The translations under genes were made by a program, and so were the position numbers. This document shows positions 1 through 9,619 of a stretch of 64,000 nucleotides of DNA, in pieces. The DNA lies in the NCBI GenBank assembly GCA_016841605.1, contig JAENYV010000009.1:111497-175496 (forward strand). Reading direction: 5' to 3'. The stretch is from Dethiobacter alkaliphilus (lineage in GTDB: Bacteria > Bacillota > Dethiobacteria > DTU022 > UBA8154). The notes under the pieces were generated by a model. The model saw nothing but the letters and a program-made list of their open reading frames with translations. It was not told where the DNA came from and did not search any database. How positions within the stretch are numbered: the first letter of the stretch is position 1; every line of letters begins with the position of its first letter.

Positions 1-58
<58 letters not shown>

Positions 59-402
59 AAAAAACGTGCCATTTATCGATTTATCTGCAATTTTATCAAC
101 AAATAATGTTATTTTTTTAAATGAATTCGCACAAGAAGCATGCAGATAATCAGCATATACCAAGACCATATCTCTCCTTAAATATTTCTATATGTAATAA
201 ATTGTCGAAATATGTATTTATTGCTGTTATTTAGTAATGCTATAAAGATCTTCAACACTAAAAAGATCTTTCCTGCCTTTTTTCTCAAAAATAAATCTTT
301 TATTTACTCTATTCTTACAAAAATTTTACAACATTTTTTCTCCAGGTAAATAGGCATATTTTCCCCCGATGCGGGAAAAGTAAAAAAAATTATATATTTA
401 AG

Positions 403-1452
403 GTGGGGAAAAGCCGGCGAATGTATATACCGCACAGAATTTTTTTTGAAAAAGATGCGCTAGAATATTCTTTGGGGAAAAAATTGATAGACCGGTTCCA
501 AAGGGAAGGGAAAGCGGTAAAATATACCTCTTCTCACAACAGGGTAACGCTTTTACCGGGGGATACTCCCCCCAAACGATTTTTGGAGGCTAAAAGAACA
601 CTGGTAGTCGGAGTTCGCCGGACCTTGACTTTTGCCGGATGCAAGCCGTCGGCGCATTATCAGCTCCCTCTGACTACCGGCTGTCCCGGTCTATGCCAAT
701 ATTGTTACCTGCATACCACTCTGGGCCCGCGACCCTACATGCGCCTTTATGTTAATGTAAATGAAATTTTAGAACAAGCGGCACAGTACATTCAAAGCAG
801 GCTCCCGGAAGAAACGTATTTTGAGGGAAGTGCGACTTCCGACCCTCTCGCCCTTGAACATTATAGCGGTTCCCTGGCCCGGACCATCAATTTTTTTTCC
901 GGTATGGAAAAAGGATTTTTCCGTTTTGCAACCAAGCAAACATATGTGAAAAACCTTTTAAAAGTTAAACACAATGGGAAAACCCAGGTTCGTTTTAGTA
1001 TTAATACTCCTAAAATTGTCCAAGATTACGAAGGTGGAGTTCCGCAAGTCAAGGAAAGGATTCGGGCAGCCCTGGCAATGAAAAAGGCAGGCTACCCGGT
1101 GGGTTTTCTCATCGCACCGGTTTTTATCTACGAAGGATGGGAGAAGGAATACCTGAATCTTTTGGAAGAAATTTCCTCTTTATGGAAGGCCAACTCTTCT
1201 CCCGGGGAAAATAATGATACTACCTTCGAAATAATTGCTCATCGTTTTACAGCCAGAGCGAAAAAAAATATTCTTTCCGTTTTTCCGCACTCCTCTCTTC
1301 CTCTAGAAGAGAAAGAAAGAAAATTTAAATACGGACAGTTCGGTTACGGAAAGTACCTCTATTCTCCCGATATTTACCAGCAGATGAAAGAACTCTTCCT
1401 TCCGACAGTTCCCAGGCTTTTCCCCGGGGGCGAAGTGAGCTACATCGTCTAA
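403..1452 (+). CDS. splB: Spore photoproduct lyase family radical SAM protein
   Basis: TTGCPGLCQYCYLHTTLG (CxxxCxxC radical SAM-type motif), SPL-like length and context; GTG start. Confidence 0.9.
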   Translation: MGKSRRMYIPHRIFFEKDALEYSLGKKLIDRFQREGKAVKYTSSHNRVTLLPGDTPPKRFLEAKRTLVVGVRRTLTFAGCKPSAHYQLPLTTGCPGLCQYCYLHTTLGPRPYMRLYVNVNEILEQAAQYIQSRLPEETYFEGSATSDPLALEHYSGSLARTINFFSGMEKGFFRFATKQTYVKNLLKVKHNGKTQVRFSINTPKIVQDYEGGVPQVKERIRAALAMKKAGYPVGFLIAPVFIYEGWEKEYLNLLEEISSLWKANSSPGENNDTTFEIIAHRFTARAKKNILSVFPHSSLPLEEKERKFKYGQFGYGKYLYSPDIYQQMKELFLPTVPRLFPGGEVSYIV

Positions 1453-1463
1453 TATTTATCTTT

Positions 1464-1934
1464 TTATTTAACAAGAACCTTTTCAAAATCCTGGACAAAA
1501 TATTTTTTACCTTTGTTAACAACACGGTGCCCTTCACTTTCTAAGAGGGCCCTGTGGTTCTCAATTCCCCCGGGATATTTTTCATTTAACTGACCCTTTG
1601 CTTTAAGTGTCCTCCAGTAGGGTGTAATTCCGGTTTTGCTTTCTAAAATTGCCTCCTCCGCTGCATGGGCAGCAATCCAGGTAAAAATCCCGGTTGTCAG
1701 GGGACAGGCAATAGTTGCTTCGTGTTTTGCAGCCAGCTTTGACCGTATTATCTCCGGAGTAATTATTTTACCCTCCGGAACCGTACGCATAATTTCATCA
1801 ACTTCAATGGGCGCAGGGATAACCATTGTACCATATCCCCATCTTTTACTCATTTTATCGTCTATTTCCTTCACTACCGGCAAATTTTTAGCGTCATAAA
1901 GTTTTTCTGTCCAGGAGGTTTTCTTCTTTGGCAC
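1464..1934 (-). CDS. MGMT/alkyltransferase-like DNA-binding-domain protein (ATL-like)
   Basis: IITPEIIRSKLAAKHEATIACPLTTGIFTWIAAHAAEEA resembles the MGMT C-terminal domain fold; no clear PCHR active site. Confidence 0.6.
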   Translation of the reverse strand: MPKKKTSWTEKLYDAKNLPVVKEIDDKMSKRWGYGTMVIPAPIEVDEIMRTVPEGKIITPEIIRSKLAAKHEATIACPLTTGIFTWIAAHAAEEAILESKTGITPYWRTLKAKGQLNEKYPGGIENHRALLESEGHRVVNKGKKYFVQDFEKVLVK

Positions 1935-2041
1935 AGCAAACTCCCCTTTTTAAAAATTATATTACCTTACAATATTATACACTATTTTTCTTTCTTCCTG
2001 CTTTTTGCAAAAAGTGAACAATATCAAATAATGGTTCCTTT

Positions 2042-2077
2042 AAAAAGGGGCAGCATGCTAACATGCTGCCCCTTCGA
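2042..2077 (-). terminator. Rho-independent terminator downstream of the DUF1659/DUF2922 genes
   Basis: ggggcagcatg-ctaa-catgctgcccc perfect 11-bp stem, followed by TTTTTAAA on the minus strand. Confidence 0.85.
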
Positions 2078-2147
2078 AAGAACTATTTCCCGGGAAATCC
2101 GAACAAATTTTTCACTTTACTAATCCGGAACGACAATTTTTACGCTA

Positions 2148-2372
2148 CTACTCTTCATAATTAACAATTTCCAGCATTTCGGTCGTCACTATCACAGCGC
2201 TAACTTTTTCCGTAATTGCCCCTGACGAAGTATCAAAAATATCGTTGTTTACTACCGCATCCATAGCGGCCTCAACATCAGCGGCCGCAGGATTTTCAAC
2301 AGGATTTTGCACGGTAATCGATGCTGCTCTTCCCGCTGCTGTTTTAAAATTCAACCTTAAAATTTTTGCCAA
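2148..2372 (-). CDS. DUF2922 family protein
   Basis: MAKILRLNFKTAAGRAASITVQNPVENPAAADVEAAMDAVV... with adjacent DUF1659 partner. Confidence 0.8.
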   Translation of the reverse strand: MAKILRLNFKTAAGRAASITVQNPVENPAAADVEAAMDAVVNNDIFDTSSGAITEKVSAVIVTTEMLEIVNYEE

Positions 2373-2421
2373 AGTGAGGTCCCTCCTTTTTTATGATTTT
2401 TTTGCTTCTTTAAGCAGAAAA

Positions 2422-2664
2422 CTATCCTTCATCATTCAGCAATGTTACGGATTTAATTCTGGAGATGCTCTCCAGTTCCTCCGCTCCCAATACACCCAGT
2501 TTGGCTGCAAATTCGTAGAGGTTTTCATCGCTCACTCCCGGCTTAACCCGGGACCACGAACGATTACGGTAAATTGGATTACCAGTCTGGGGATCTGTCC
2601 CTACCTGCACTCTCAGCTGCAGCCTGTCACCTGAAGGAATAGCTACAATGGCCATTTTGTTCAC
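2422..2664 (-). CDS. DUF1659 family protein
   Basis: GDRLQLRVQVGTDPQTGNPIYRNRSWSRVKPGVSDENLYEFA; next to DUF2922. Confidence 0.8.
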   Translation of the reverse strand: MNKMAIVAIPSGDRLQLRVQVGTDPQTGNPIYRNRSWSRVKPGVSDENLYEFAAKLGVLGAEELESISRIKSVTLLNDEG

Positions 2665-2761
2665 CTCCTTTCGAGATAACTGTTTCTTATAGTTTCAATT
2701 GTCCCAAAGAAAGAAGTTTGAACAATATTCCATTCATCGGTAGACGGGCTTTTGCTTCTTA

Positions 2762-3289
2762 TTATGATAGGAACAAAACGTTATACAGCCAATAAAGTAG
2801 CGTTCCCAGTCCAAAAAAAACACTCAGGGGAAGCTGTTCGGCAATCTCATGTCTTTTTTTTGCGTCAACATCTTTACATCTATAGATACAAATTACTACC
2901 GAAGCAAATAATTGACCCAATTTTTTGCGAATTAGCAAGTAGATAATCGTCGTAATGCCCAAAATAACAAGACCGTAAAGGGTTGAAAAGAAAAGCTGTG
3001 AAGGCCCCACAAAAGCACCAACTGTAAATAGAAACTTTACATCTCCCCCGCAGGCCCATTTTTTACGATAAGGAATGAGCAGTATCACAAATCCTGCCAA
3101 CATCCCTGATATGGCTGTGGAAAGTCCACTTAACCCACCGGTCCAAAATTGAACAACCAACGCAAAGGTAAAAAATAGTACATTTAGCCGGTTAAATATT
3201 GCCTTGTAGCGAATATCACAATAGCAGGCCGCTGCGATATAGGCAGCCAAGGGGAGAGTGATAAGGATAGATCCGTCCAAGCTTATCAC
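2762..3289 (-). CDS. A24-family prepilin peptidase (TadV/CpaA-like)
   Basis: YCDIRYKAIFNRLNVL and ACGGDVKFLFTVGAFVG (paired Asp motifs), hydrophobic. Confidence 0.85.
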   Translation of the reverse strand: MISLDGSILITLPLAAYIAAACYCDIRYKAIFNRLNVLFFTFALVVQFWTGGLSGLSTAISGMLAGFVILLIPYRKKWACGGDVKFLFTVGAFVGPSQLFFSTLYGLVILGITTIIYLLIRKKLGQLFASVVICIYRCKDVDAKKRHEIAEQLPLSVFFGLGTLLYWLYNVLFLS

Positions 3290-3381
3290 CTCATTTTTTA
3301 GGGACAGGACCTAAAAAGACAGGACCTGCCGGGTTAGAGTTTACGGAACACATTAGGCATAAGGTTGAGGTAGAGTCCCAG

Positions 3382-3510
3382 CTACCCCAGTAAGCTGAGA
3401 GCCCCTAAGATTATTGCAGCGACAAAAGCCATAACCAGACCGTATTCAACCATTCCCTGGCCTCTGTCATCCATCCAGAGTTCGTAGAGAAATCGCTTAA
3501 ACTGCAGCAC
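3382..3510 (-). CDS. Flp-type pilin (42 aa, GTG start; missed by the ORF track)
   Basis: Reverse-strand translation VLQFKRFLYELWMDDRGQGMVEYGLVMAFVAAIILGALSLLG*; G-x-MVEYGL is the Flp/TadE cleavage-site motif; sits directly upstream of the prepilin peptidase. Confidence 0.85.
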   Translation of the reverse strand: MLQFKRFLYELWMDDRGQGMVEYGLVMAFVAAIILGALSLLG

Positions 3511-3748
3511 CGGACATCCTCCTTCCCTGTATATCCTGCAGTATAATATTCATATATACTATTTTATGTTACCCAATAAATATGTAATAAGCTGAAGCCA
3601 TCAAATACATAAAAAAATCCGCCTTTCGCGGGTTCTTTAATACCAATATACTTTATATCCTTCTTATCTATCTTTTTTTATAAATTATGGTTATAATATG
3701 AAAGAAACTTGTAAGTTCTTTAAGCATATTTATAAGGAAGGGATATCT

Positions 3749-4579
3749 ATGAAAAGATCCGCGGGTCTTTTTCTTATTGCAGCGTTGCTTTTGTTCATAG
3801 GTTGCGAGGCTCCGAAAGGAGAACCTGTCCCCCCACCGGGTAAAGATGAGCCGGCCTTAATGGATATTGCTGTTTATTATATTAAAAGTACTAATACGGA
3901 TTTTTACCTGGTGCGGGAAGTGCACACAATAACGGAAACATCCCGTATTTTTGAAGCCGCAGTTGAAGAACTGGTTCAGGGAAATCCGCAAACTGATGGA
4001 GCTTTCCGTATCCTCCCGCCGGAAACCCAGGTGAAAGAAATCAGGGTAGCTGAAAACCTCGCTACCGTTAATTTCTCTGAAGAAGTTTTAAATGCCAACA
4101 CCGGATCAGCCGGAGAGGCACTGGGGATTCAGAGTATTGTTAACACTCTTACTGAATTTGAGGAAATTGACCGGGTAGCTTTTGAAGTAGAAGAAACTCC
4201 GGATGAACGGGTGAAGGACTGGTGGGGTCATGTTGGCCTTGAACAGCAGCCTTTTGCGAGGGACCTGTCCAGTGTCCGGGAACCGGCCATTTGGCTCTAC
4301 GAGCCGGCTCCTAACCAGGAAGTTTCCAGTCCTTTGACTGTACGGGGTAGTGCCCGGGTCTTTGAAGCTACGGTCAACCTCCGCTTACTTTCAGATAACG
4401 GGAATATTCTGGAGGAAACGTTTACTACGGCGACAGAAGGGGCACCGGGACGGGGAGAATTTGAGGCGGTCCTAAAAAACACACCTCCTGCAAGTACGAA
4501 AGGAACGCTTGAGGTATTTTGGAGCAACCCGAAAGACGGCAGCGAAACAGACAAAGTCCGGGTTTCCCTTCAATTTTAA
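3749..4579 (+). CDS. GerMN and Gmad2 domain lipoprotein
   Basis: MKRSAGLFLIAALLLFIGCEAP lipobox; GerMN core (ILPPETQVKEIRVAENLATVNFSEEVL...LGIQSIVNTLTEFEEIDRVAFEVE); C-terminal Ig-like Gmad2. Start re-called from 3698. Confidence 0.85.
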   Translation: MKRSAGLFLIAALLLFIGCEAPKGEPVPPPGKDEPALMDIAVYYIKSTNTDFYLVREVHTITETSRIFEAAVEELVQGNPQTDGAFRILPPETQVKEIRVAENLATVNFSEEVLNANTGSAGEALGIQSIVNTLTEFEEIDRVAFEVEETPDERVKDWWGHVGLEQQPFARDLSSVREPAIWLYEPAPNQEVSSPLTVRGSARVFEATVNLRLLSDNGNILEETFTTATEGAPGRGEFEAVLKNTPPASTKGTLEVFWSNPKDGSETDKVRVSLQF

Positions 4580-4620
4580 CAAAGCATAGGCAATTCTATC
4601 ATTTTCTCATTACATTACTT

Positions 4621-4672
4621 AAGAGCCGGGGGTATACAATATTAAAGGAACATCCCCCGGCTCTTCGTTTTC
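4621..4672 (+). terminator. Intergenic hairpin terminator
   Basis: aagagccggggg ... cccccggctctt then cgtttt. Confidence 0.7.
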
Positions 4673-4737
4673 CTGCGAAAACGTGTGTGTAGTCCCCCAG
4701 CTCCGCAATTTTAACGTAAAAAGCAAATTTTTCTCCC

Positions 4738-5397
4738 TCATGGTACGATTTTTCTGTCTCCTGTCACCAGGAAAATGACTTCTTCCCCGATGTTAACCGC
4801 ATGATCGGAGATACGCTCCAGATAACGACTTACAAATAGAAGATGGGAGGCCTGGGTAATAGTGCTGGGTTTCTCCATCATTATGATTAGAAGTTCCCTA
4901 AAAATCTGTCCATGAAGCTTATCTACTTCATCGTCCTCACCCATCATTTTCAGCGCGAGTTCTACATCCTCGTGAATATATGCATCCAGCGATTCTTTTA
5001 CCATTCTCTGGGTTATAAGAGCCATGCGCGGGATATCCACCAGGGGCTTAATTAGTGGGTCACGGCCGATACGACAGACTATTCGGGCAATGGCAACAGC
5101 ATAATCCGCCATCCTCTCCAGATCAAGAATTAATTTAAAGAGTGTCGCAACTGACCTTAAATCTCTGGCCATGGGCTGCTGTGTAGCAATAAGCTCCAAA
5201 CAACCTTCTTCTATTTCCATCTCTAACATATCGATACGATCATCATCCACGATAACGATAGACGCTAGTTCCGTATCCTGCTCTCTTAAAGATTCAACGG
5301 ATTTGGCTATAGCATCTTCCACCAGCCCTCCCATTTGTAAAAGTCTTTTATTTAATTCTTCTACCTTTTTTTTAAGAAGAATCTTTTTCTGTTCCAT
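4738..5397 (-). CDS. phoU: Phosphate signaling complex protein PhoU
   Basis: MEQKKILLKKKVEELNKRLLQMGGLVEDAI...; real start at 5397, not the extended ORF overlapping pstB. Confidence 0.9.
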   Translation of the reverse strand: MEQKKILLKKKVEELNKRLLQMGGLVEDAIAKSVESLREQDTELASIVIVDDDRIDMLEMEIEEGCLELIATQQPMARDLRSVATLFKLILDLERMADYAVAIARIVCRIGRDPLIKPLVDIPRMALITQRMVKESLDAYIHEDVELALKMMGEDDEVDKLHGQIFRELLIIMMEKPSTITQASHLLFVSRYLERISDHAVNIGEEVIFLVTGDRKIVP

Positions 5398-5446
5398 TGC
5401 ATCCTCCTCCTCTTTCCTCTTTTTCCTTTTATCTTTTCCTTTTTTC

Positions 5447-6340
5447 TTAACCGAATCGTCCGGTAATATATTCTTCAGTCTTACTGTCTCGCGGCCGGGT
5501 GAAAATCTGGGATGTTTTTCCCCATTCAACCAGTTCGCCCAGCAAAAAGAAGGCAGTTGTATCAGAGATACGAGCGGCTTGCTGCATATTGTGTGTAACT
5601 ATAATAATGGTATAATCACTGGCCAGAGTACGGATCAAATCTTCAATCCGCTGGGTAGCCACAGGATCGAGAGCCGAAGTCGGTTCGTCCATTAAAATAA
5701 TCTCCGGCCTGACAGCCAGAACCCGGGCGATACAAAGACGCTGCTGCTGCCCGCCTGAAAGTGAAAGACCAAATTCCTTCAGCCTATCCTTGACCTCATC
5801 CCACAGGGCAGCCTGGGTCAGGCTTTTTTCCACAATTTCATCGAGGATAGCCCGTTTTTTTATTCCGTGGATCCTCGGGCCATAAGCAACATTTTCATAA
5901 ATGCTTTTCGGAAAAGGGTTGGGCTGCTGAAAGACAAGGCCTACCCGGCGGCGAAGCTCTACAACATCCACAGAGGATTCATAAATATCCTTTCCGTCAA
6001 TAGACACTTTCCCTTCAACCCTGCTTCCCAGGATCAGATCATTCATCCGGTTAATTATGCGTAAAAAAGTGGTTTTACCACATCCGGAAGGACCGATTAG
6101 AGCTGTTACCTCGTTGGCAATAATATCAAAACTAATATCGGTTAATGCCCGCGTCGGCCCATAATAAAATGAAAGAGCCTCCGCCTTAACCTTTGTTTTC
6201 TGCTGAACAACATTGCTGCTTTTTGCCTTTTGTGACAATTTAGTAACAATTCTCGGTTGTTCTTTTACCTTAATTTCTTGAGGCAATTCACTGTTTTTTT
6301 GCGGTTTATCAGCAATTATCATTTCTTTTCCTCCATTCAT
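5447..6340 (-). CDS. pstB: Phosphate ABC transporter ATP-binding protein
   Basis: [12 protein letters not shown] Walker [24 protein letters not shown]; last gene before phoU. Confidence 0.95.
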   Translation of the reverse strand: MNGGKEMIIADKPQKNSELPQEIKVKEQPRIVTKLSQKAKSSNVVQQKTKVKAEALSFYYGPTRALTDISFDIIANEVTALIGPSGCGKTTFLRIINRMNDLILGSRVEGKVSIDGKDIYESSVDVVELRRRVGLVFQQPNPFPKSIYENVAYGPRIHGIKKRAILDEIVEKSLTQAALWDEVKDRLKEFGLSLSGGQQQRLCIARVLAVRPEIILMDEPTSALDPVATQRIEDLIRTLASDYTIIIVTHNMQQAARISDTTAFFLLGELVEWGKTSQIFTRPRDSKTEEYITGRFG

Positions 6341-6353
6341 ATACTACCTCTTA

Positions 6354-7229
6354 CTACCTCTGAAACCGTTTCCGGTACCTGTAACGAAGGATAATAGCCC
6401 CCAGGTTAAGAAGAAAAACCATGGCTAAAAGGACAAAAGCGGTACCGTAAGCAATGGGACGCACTGCCGAAATATTATGATGCTGTGTGGCCATAATAAA
6501 CAGATGGTATGGAAGAGCCATAAACTGGCTGAAGGGAGAATTTGGTAAGAAAGGTAAAAAGAAAGCCGCTCCGGTAAAAAGAATGGGGGCCGTTTCCCCC
6601 GCAGCTCTGGCCAATCCCAGGATGACCCCTGTCAGCATACCGGGGAAAGCCGGCGGCAAAACAAGTGTGCGAATCATCTGCCACTTGGTTGCCCCCAGGG
6701 CCAGACCTCCTTCCCTGAAAGACTTGGGTACCGTTTTCAGGGCTTCCTCGGCTGCAGTTACCGTAACCGGTAAAGTCAGCAGCCCCAGTGTTAAACCGGC
6801 AGCTAAAAGAGATGCTCGAAAACCCATTATCTGAACAAAGAGCGCCACTCCAAAAAGTCCGAAAACAATCGAGGGGACTCCTGCCAGGTTGCGAAGCGAT
6901 ATACGTATCAGTCGTGTAATTTTTCCCTGTGTTGCATACTCGTTTAAAAAGATTGCTGAAGCAACTCCCAGGGGAACAGCCAGCAGGGCAGCCAGTACAG
7001 TTACGTACAAAGTTCCTACAATGGCTGGGAAAATGCCCCCCTCGGTCATCCCCGTCTTGGGCATCTTTGTAATAAAGTCCCAGCTTAAAACACCTATTCC
7101 TTTAGCAGTAATATCATATAGAATAACTCCAAGAATGAACATTACTAAAAATAACGATAACCTCAGGGATAGAAAAGCAAATTTCTCGCTTACATTTCTG
7201 CGATGATGGTTCTCTTCTTTAGTCAACAT
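6354..7229 (-). CDS. pstA: Phosphate ABC transporter permease
   Basis: PstA-like permease, EEALKTVPKSFREGGLALGATKWQMIRTLVLP. Confidence 0.95.
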   Translation of the reverse strand: MLTKEENHHRRNVSEKFAFLSLRLSLFLVMFILGVILYDITAKGIGVLSWDFITKMPKTGMTEGGIFPAIVGTLYVTVLAALLAVPLGVASAIFLNEYATQGKITRLIRISLRNLAGVPSIVFGLFGVALFVQIMGFRASLLAAGLTLGLLTLPVTVTAAEEALKTVPKSFREGGLALGATKWQMIRTLVLPPAFPGMLTGVILGLARAAGETAPILFTGAAFFLPFLPNSPFSQFMALPYHLFIMATQHHNISAVRPIAYGTAFVLLAMVFLLNLGAIILRYRYRKRFQR

Positions 7230-7234
7230 AATTC

Positions 7235-8113
7235 TTATGCTCCTTCCCTGTAATGCTGGAAAATAAGGTCTGCAATTAAATTAATAACAAATGTAATCAG
7301 AAAGAGAACCAGTCCGACAAAAAAAAGGGAGTGAAAGTGGACGCTGCCCATGGGGACCTCGCCCATTTCAATAGCAATATTGGCACTAAGCGTCCGCACA
7401 GAATCCAGAAAAGAAGATGGGTTCGCCAGGGCGTTCCCGGTAGCCATCAGAACGGTCATCGTTTCACCGATGGCCCGCCCCATCCCCAACATGGAAGCAG
7501 CAATAATCCCCGACAGGGCCGCGGGAAGAATAACCTTCCTCAGGGTCTGCCAGCGGGTCGCTCCCAGGGCCAGGGAGGCATGTTTGTAATTCTGAGGAAC
7601 AGAAGAAATTGCGTCTTCCGCGATGGTGATTACCGTCGGAAGTGCCATAATCCCGACCAGAATAGAACCGTTCAGAGCATTAATGCCGGTGGGAATATTA
7701 AATAAACGTGAAAGCAAAGGAGCCACGACAACAAGGCCAAAAAAGCCCAGGACAACGGATGGGATACCTGCCAGAATTTCAATAATCGGTTTAAAAATTT
7801 CCCTTTCCCTGGTACTGGCGATCTCCGCCAGATAAGCTGCGCAGGCAACCCCAAGGGGGACGGCAATAATCAGAGAGCCCGCTCCTACCATAAACGTTCC
7901 CTTAATTAAGTTCCAAATGCTGTACTGGGGTCCGCTAAAAGCCGTAGGGTTCCAGTACCCTTCTGCAAAAAAAGCCTTGATCCCAACCTTACTGATGGCA
8001 GGAAAACTGCTGTTTAATAAAAGATAAAAAATACCGAAGAGGATAACTATGGAGAGTAAGCCACATACCATAAAGAAATATCTGACGCTTTTTTCTTTGA
8101 ATCTTTGCAACAA
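7235..8113 (-). CDS. pstC: Phosphate ABC transporter permease
   Basis: PstC-like permease, EDAISSVPQNYKHASLALGATRWQTLRKVILPAALSGI. Confidence 0.95.
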   Translation of the reverse strand: MLQRFKEKSVRYFFMVCGLLSIVILFGIFYLLLNSSFPAISKVGIKAFFAEGYWNPTAFSGPQYSIWNLIKGTFMVGAGSLIIAVPLGVACAAYLAEIASTREREIFKPIIEILAGIPSVVLGFFGLVVVAPLLSRLFNIPTGINALNGSILVGIMALPTVITIAEDAISSVPQNYKHASLALGATRWQTLRKVILPAALSGIIAASMLGMGRAIGETMTVLMATGNALANPSSFLDSVRTLSANIAIEMGEVPMGSVHFHSLFFVGLVLFLITFVINLIADLIFQHYREGA

Positions 8114-8315
8114 AACCCCTCCAACTTGCTTATTTCGAACGGAGATACCCGGCTTCCAAGAGTCAAAATATGCAGGCGGATGCCGGGTAAAGCAGGTAAA
8201 GCAGGGAGCTTTTGACCTTTATTCTTTTGAATTTATCCTATTTTTTTTAGTATCTTGATTTTCGTAAATCTTTCTCTTATTTTTGTTGAATTGATCCTTT
8301 ATAAACTTGTTCCGG

Positions 8316-9293
8316 TTATTGCAAACTGTTATTGTTTGCTTCAATATCTTCAGCTCGCAAAGGGTAAAAACCCTGTTCGAGGACAATTTGCTGACCACGC
8401 TCGCTTATTTCAAAGTCAATAAAGTCTTTAATTGCTCCTTCGGGTTGACCTTTAATAAACTGGTAAAGCGGTCTGGTAATCGGATAAGCACCGTTTAAAA
8501 TATTGTCCAATTCCAGGGGAGTTATGGCAGAAGTATTGCTGTCTTTCGCTACGTTCAACACTTTAATTCCCGGCCTCACCGAGCCTTCTTCCATAGTATA
8601 ACCTATAGCTACATAGCCGACTCCGGTTTCATCACTGCTTACCGCTTCGACGATATCAGCGTTCCCGCCCATATTTCTCATCTCGGGGGAGTAGTCTCCC
8701 TTAAGTACGGATTCCATGAAGAAGACATAAGTTCCGGAGTTGCTTTGGCGGCCGTAAAGATTAATCTTCTTATCTTCACCGCCTACCTCGCTCCAGTTGC
8801 CGACCTCGCCTCGATAAATAACACCCAACTCATCTACGGTCAGTTCATTCACGGGGTTATTTTCATTAACGATTACAGCAATTCCGTCCACGGAGAACCT
8901 GACCGGAACAGGATCAATTCCGTTGGCTTTTGCCTGTTCAATCTCCTCATCTTTCATAACACGGGAGGAATTGGCGATATCCACCGTTCCATCGATAATA
9001 GCCGAGATTCCCACACCGGACCCGCCACCGGTAACAGCAATCTGCACATTAGAATTTTCATTCATAAATTCTTCCGCCAATCTCTGGACCAGGTTAACCT
9101 CCGAGTCGGAACCGCGGATCTGGATCATAGCCGTTTGTTGAACCTGATCATTCGGTTGCTCTGCTTGTTCATTTCCTGAATCCGGTGCCTGTGTACCTCC
9201 TTCACCGTTCGGCTGCGAACATCCTGCAAAAACCAGGCTGACAACCAACAGCAAAACGGCACTGAGCAGGATTATACCCTTCTTCTTCAACAA
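8316..9293 (-). CDS. pstS: Phosphate-binding lipoprotein PstS
   Basis: Lipobox VFAGCSQ; IRGSDSEVNLVQRLAEEFMNE...TGGGSGVGISAIIDGTVDIANSSR. Confidence 0.93.
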   Translation of the reverse strand: MLKKKGIILLSAVLLLVVSLVFAGCSQPNGEGGTQAPDSGNEQAEQPNDQVQQTAMIQIRGSDSEVNLVQRLAEEFMNENSNVQIAVTGGGSGVGISAIIDGTVDIANSSRVMKDEEIEQAKANGIDPVPVRFSVDGIAVIVNENNPVNELTVDELGVIYRGEVGNWSEVGGEDKKINLYGRQSNSGTYVFFMESVLKGDYSPEMRNMGGNADIVEAVSSDETGVGYVAIGYTMEEGSVRPGIKVLNVAKDSNTSAITPLELDNILNGAYPITRPLYQFIKGQPEGAIKDFIDFEISERGQQIVLEQGFYPLRAEDIEANNNSLQ

Positions 9294-9402
9294 ACTATCC
9301 CCTCCTTAATGTTTGACAATATACTCCCCGCCTGTCAGCAAGAAAATTCTTTTCTTGCTTTGCTTATTGTACAGATACTATGTTAAATGAAAAGGAAAGC
9401 AT

Positions 9403-9441
9403 CTTTAAGAGAACGTAAAATTATTGTTAAGAACATGTTAA
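9403..9441 (-). promoter_or_regulatory. Four-repeat Pho box (PhoP binding site) upstream of pstS
   Basis: Minus strand: TTAACA-N5-TTAACA-N5-TTTACG-N5-TTAAAG, exact 11-nt periodicity; TACAAT -10-like element downstream. Confidence 0.85.
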
Positions 9442-9479
9442 AAAAAATACCTTACTGCCAAAATTTAATAGTTATAAGC

Positions 9480-9512
9480 AAAAAAAAACAGGGAAATTAT
9501 TCCCTGTTAAAA
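9480..9512 (-). terminator. Terminator of the phoPR operon
   Basis: aacaggga-aattat-tccctgtt hairpin followed by a T-run on the minus strand. Confidence 0.85.
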
Positions 9513-9619
9513 ATATTTGTAGGAGGTTAGGTTTTAACTAATTTACAATATTTAAATTATTCTATTGATGTTTAAAAATTCCTTCTTTTTTTGAAAAAAA
9601 AATAAAAATTATTTTAAAT

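Noticed and set aside
1325-1537. Antisense ORF over splB
   Set aside because: Opposite a confident gene, no family signal; one of many shadow ORFs in the track (e.g. 6487-6834, 7331-7705, 8745-9179, 9813-10238, 22941-23429)
4738-5529. Extended PhoU ORF starting at 5529
   Set aside because: Overlaps pstB by 80 bp with a low-complexity Lys/Arg tail; MEQKK start at 5397 fits the family
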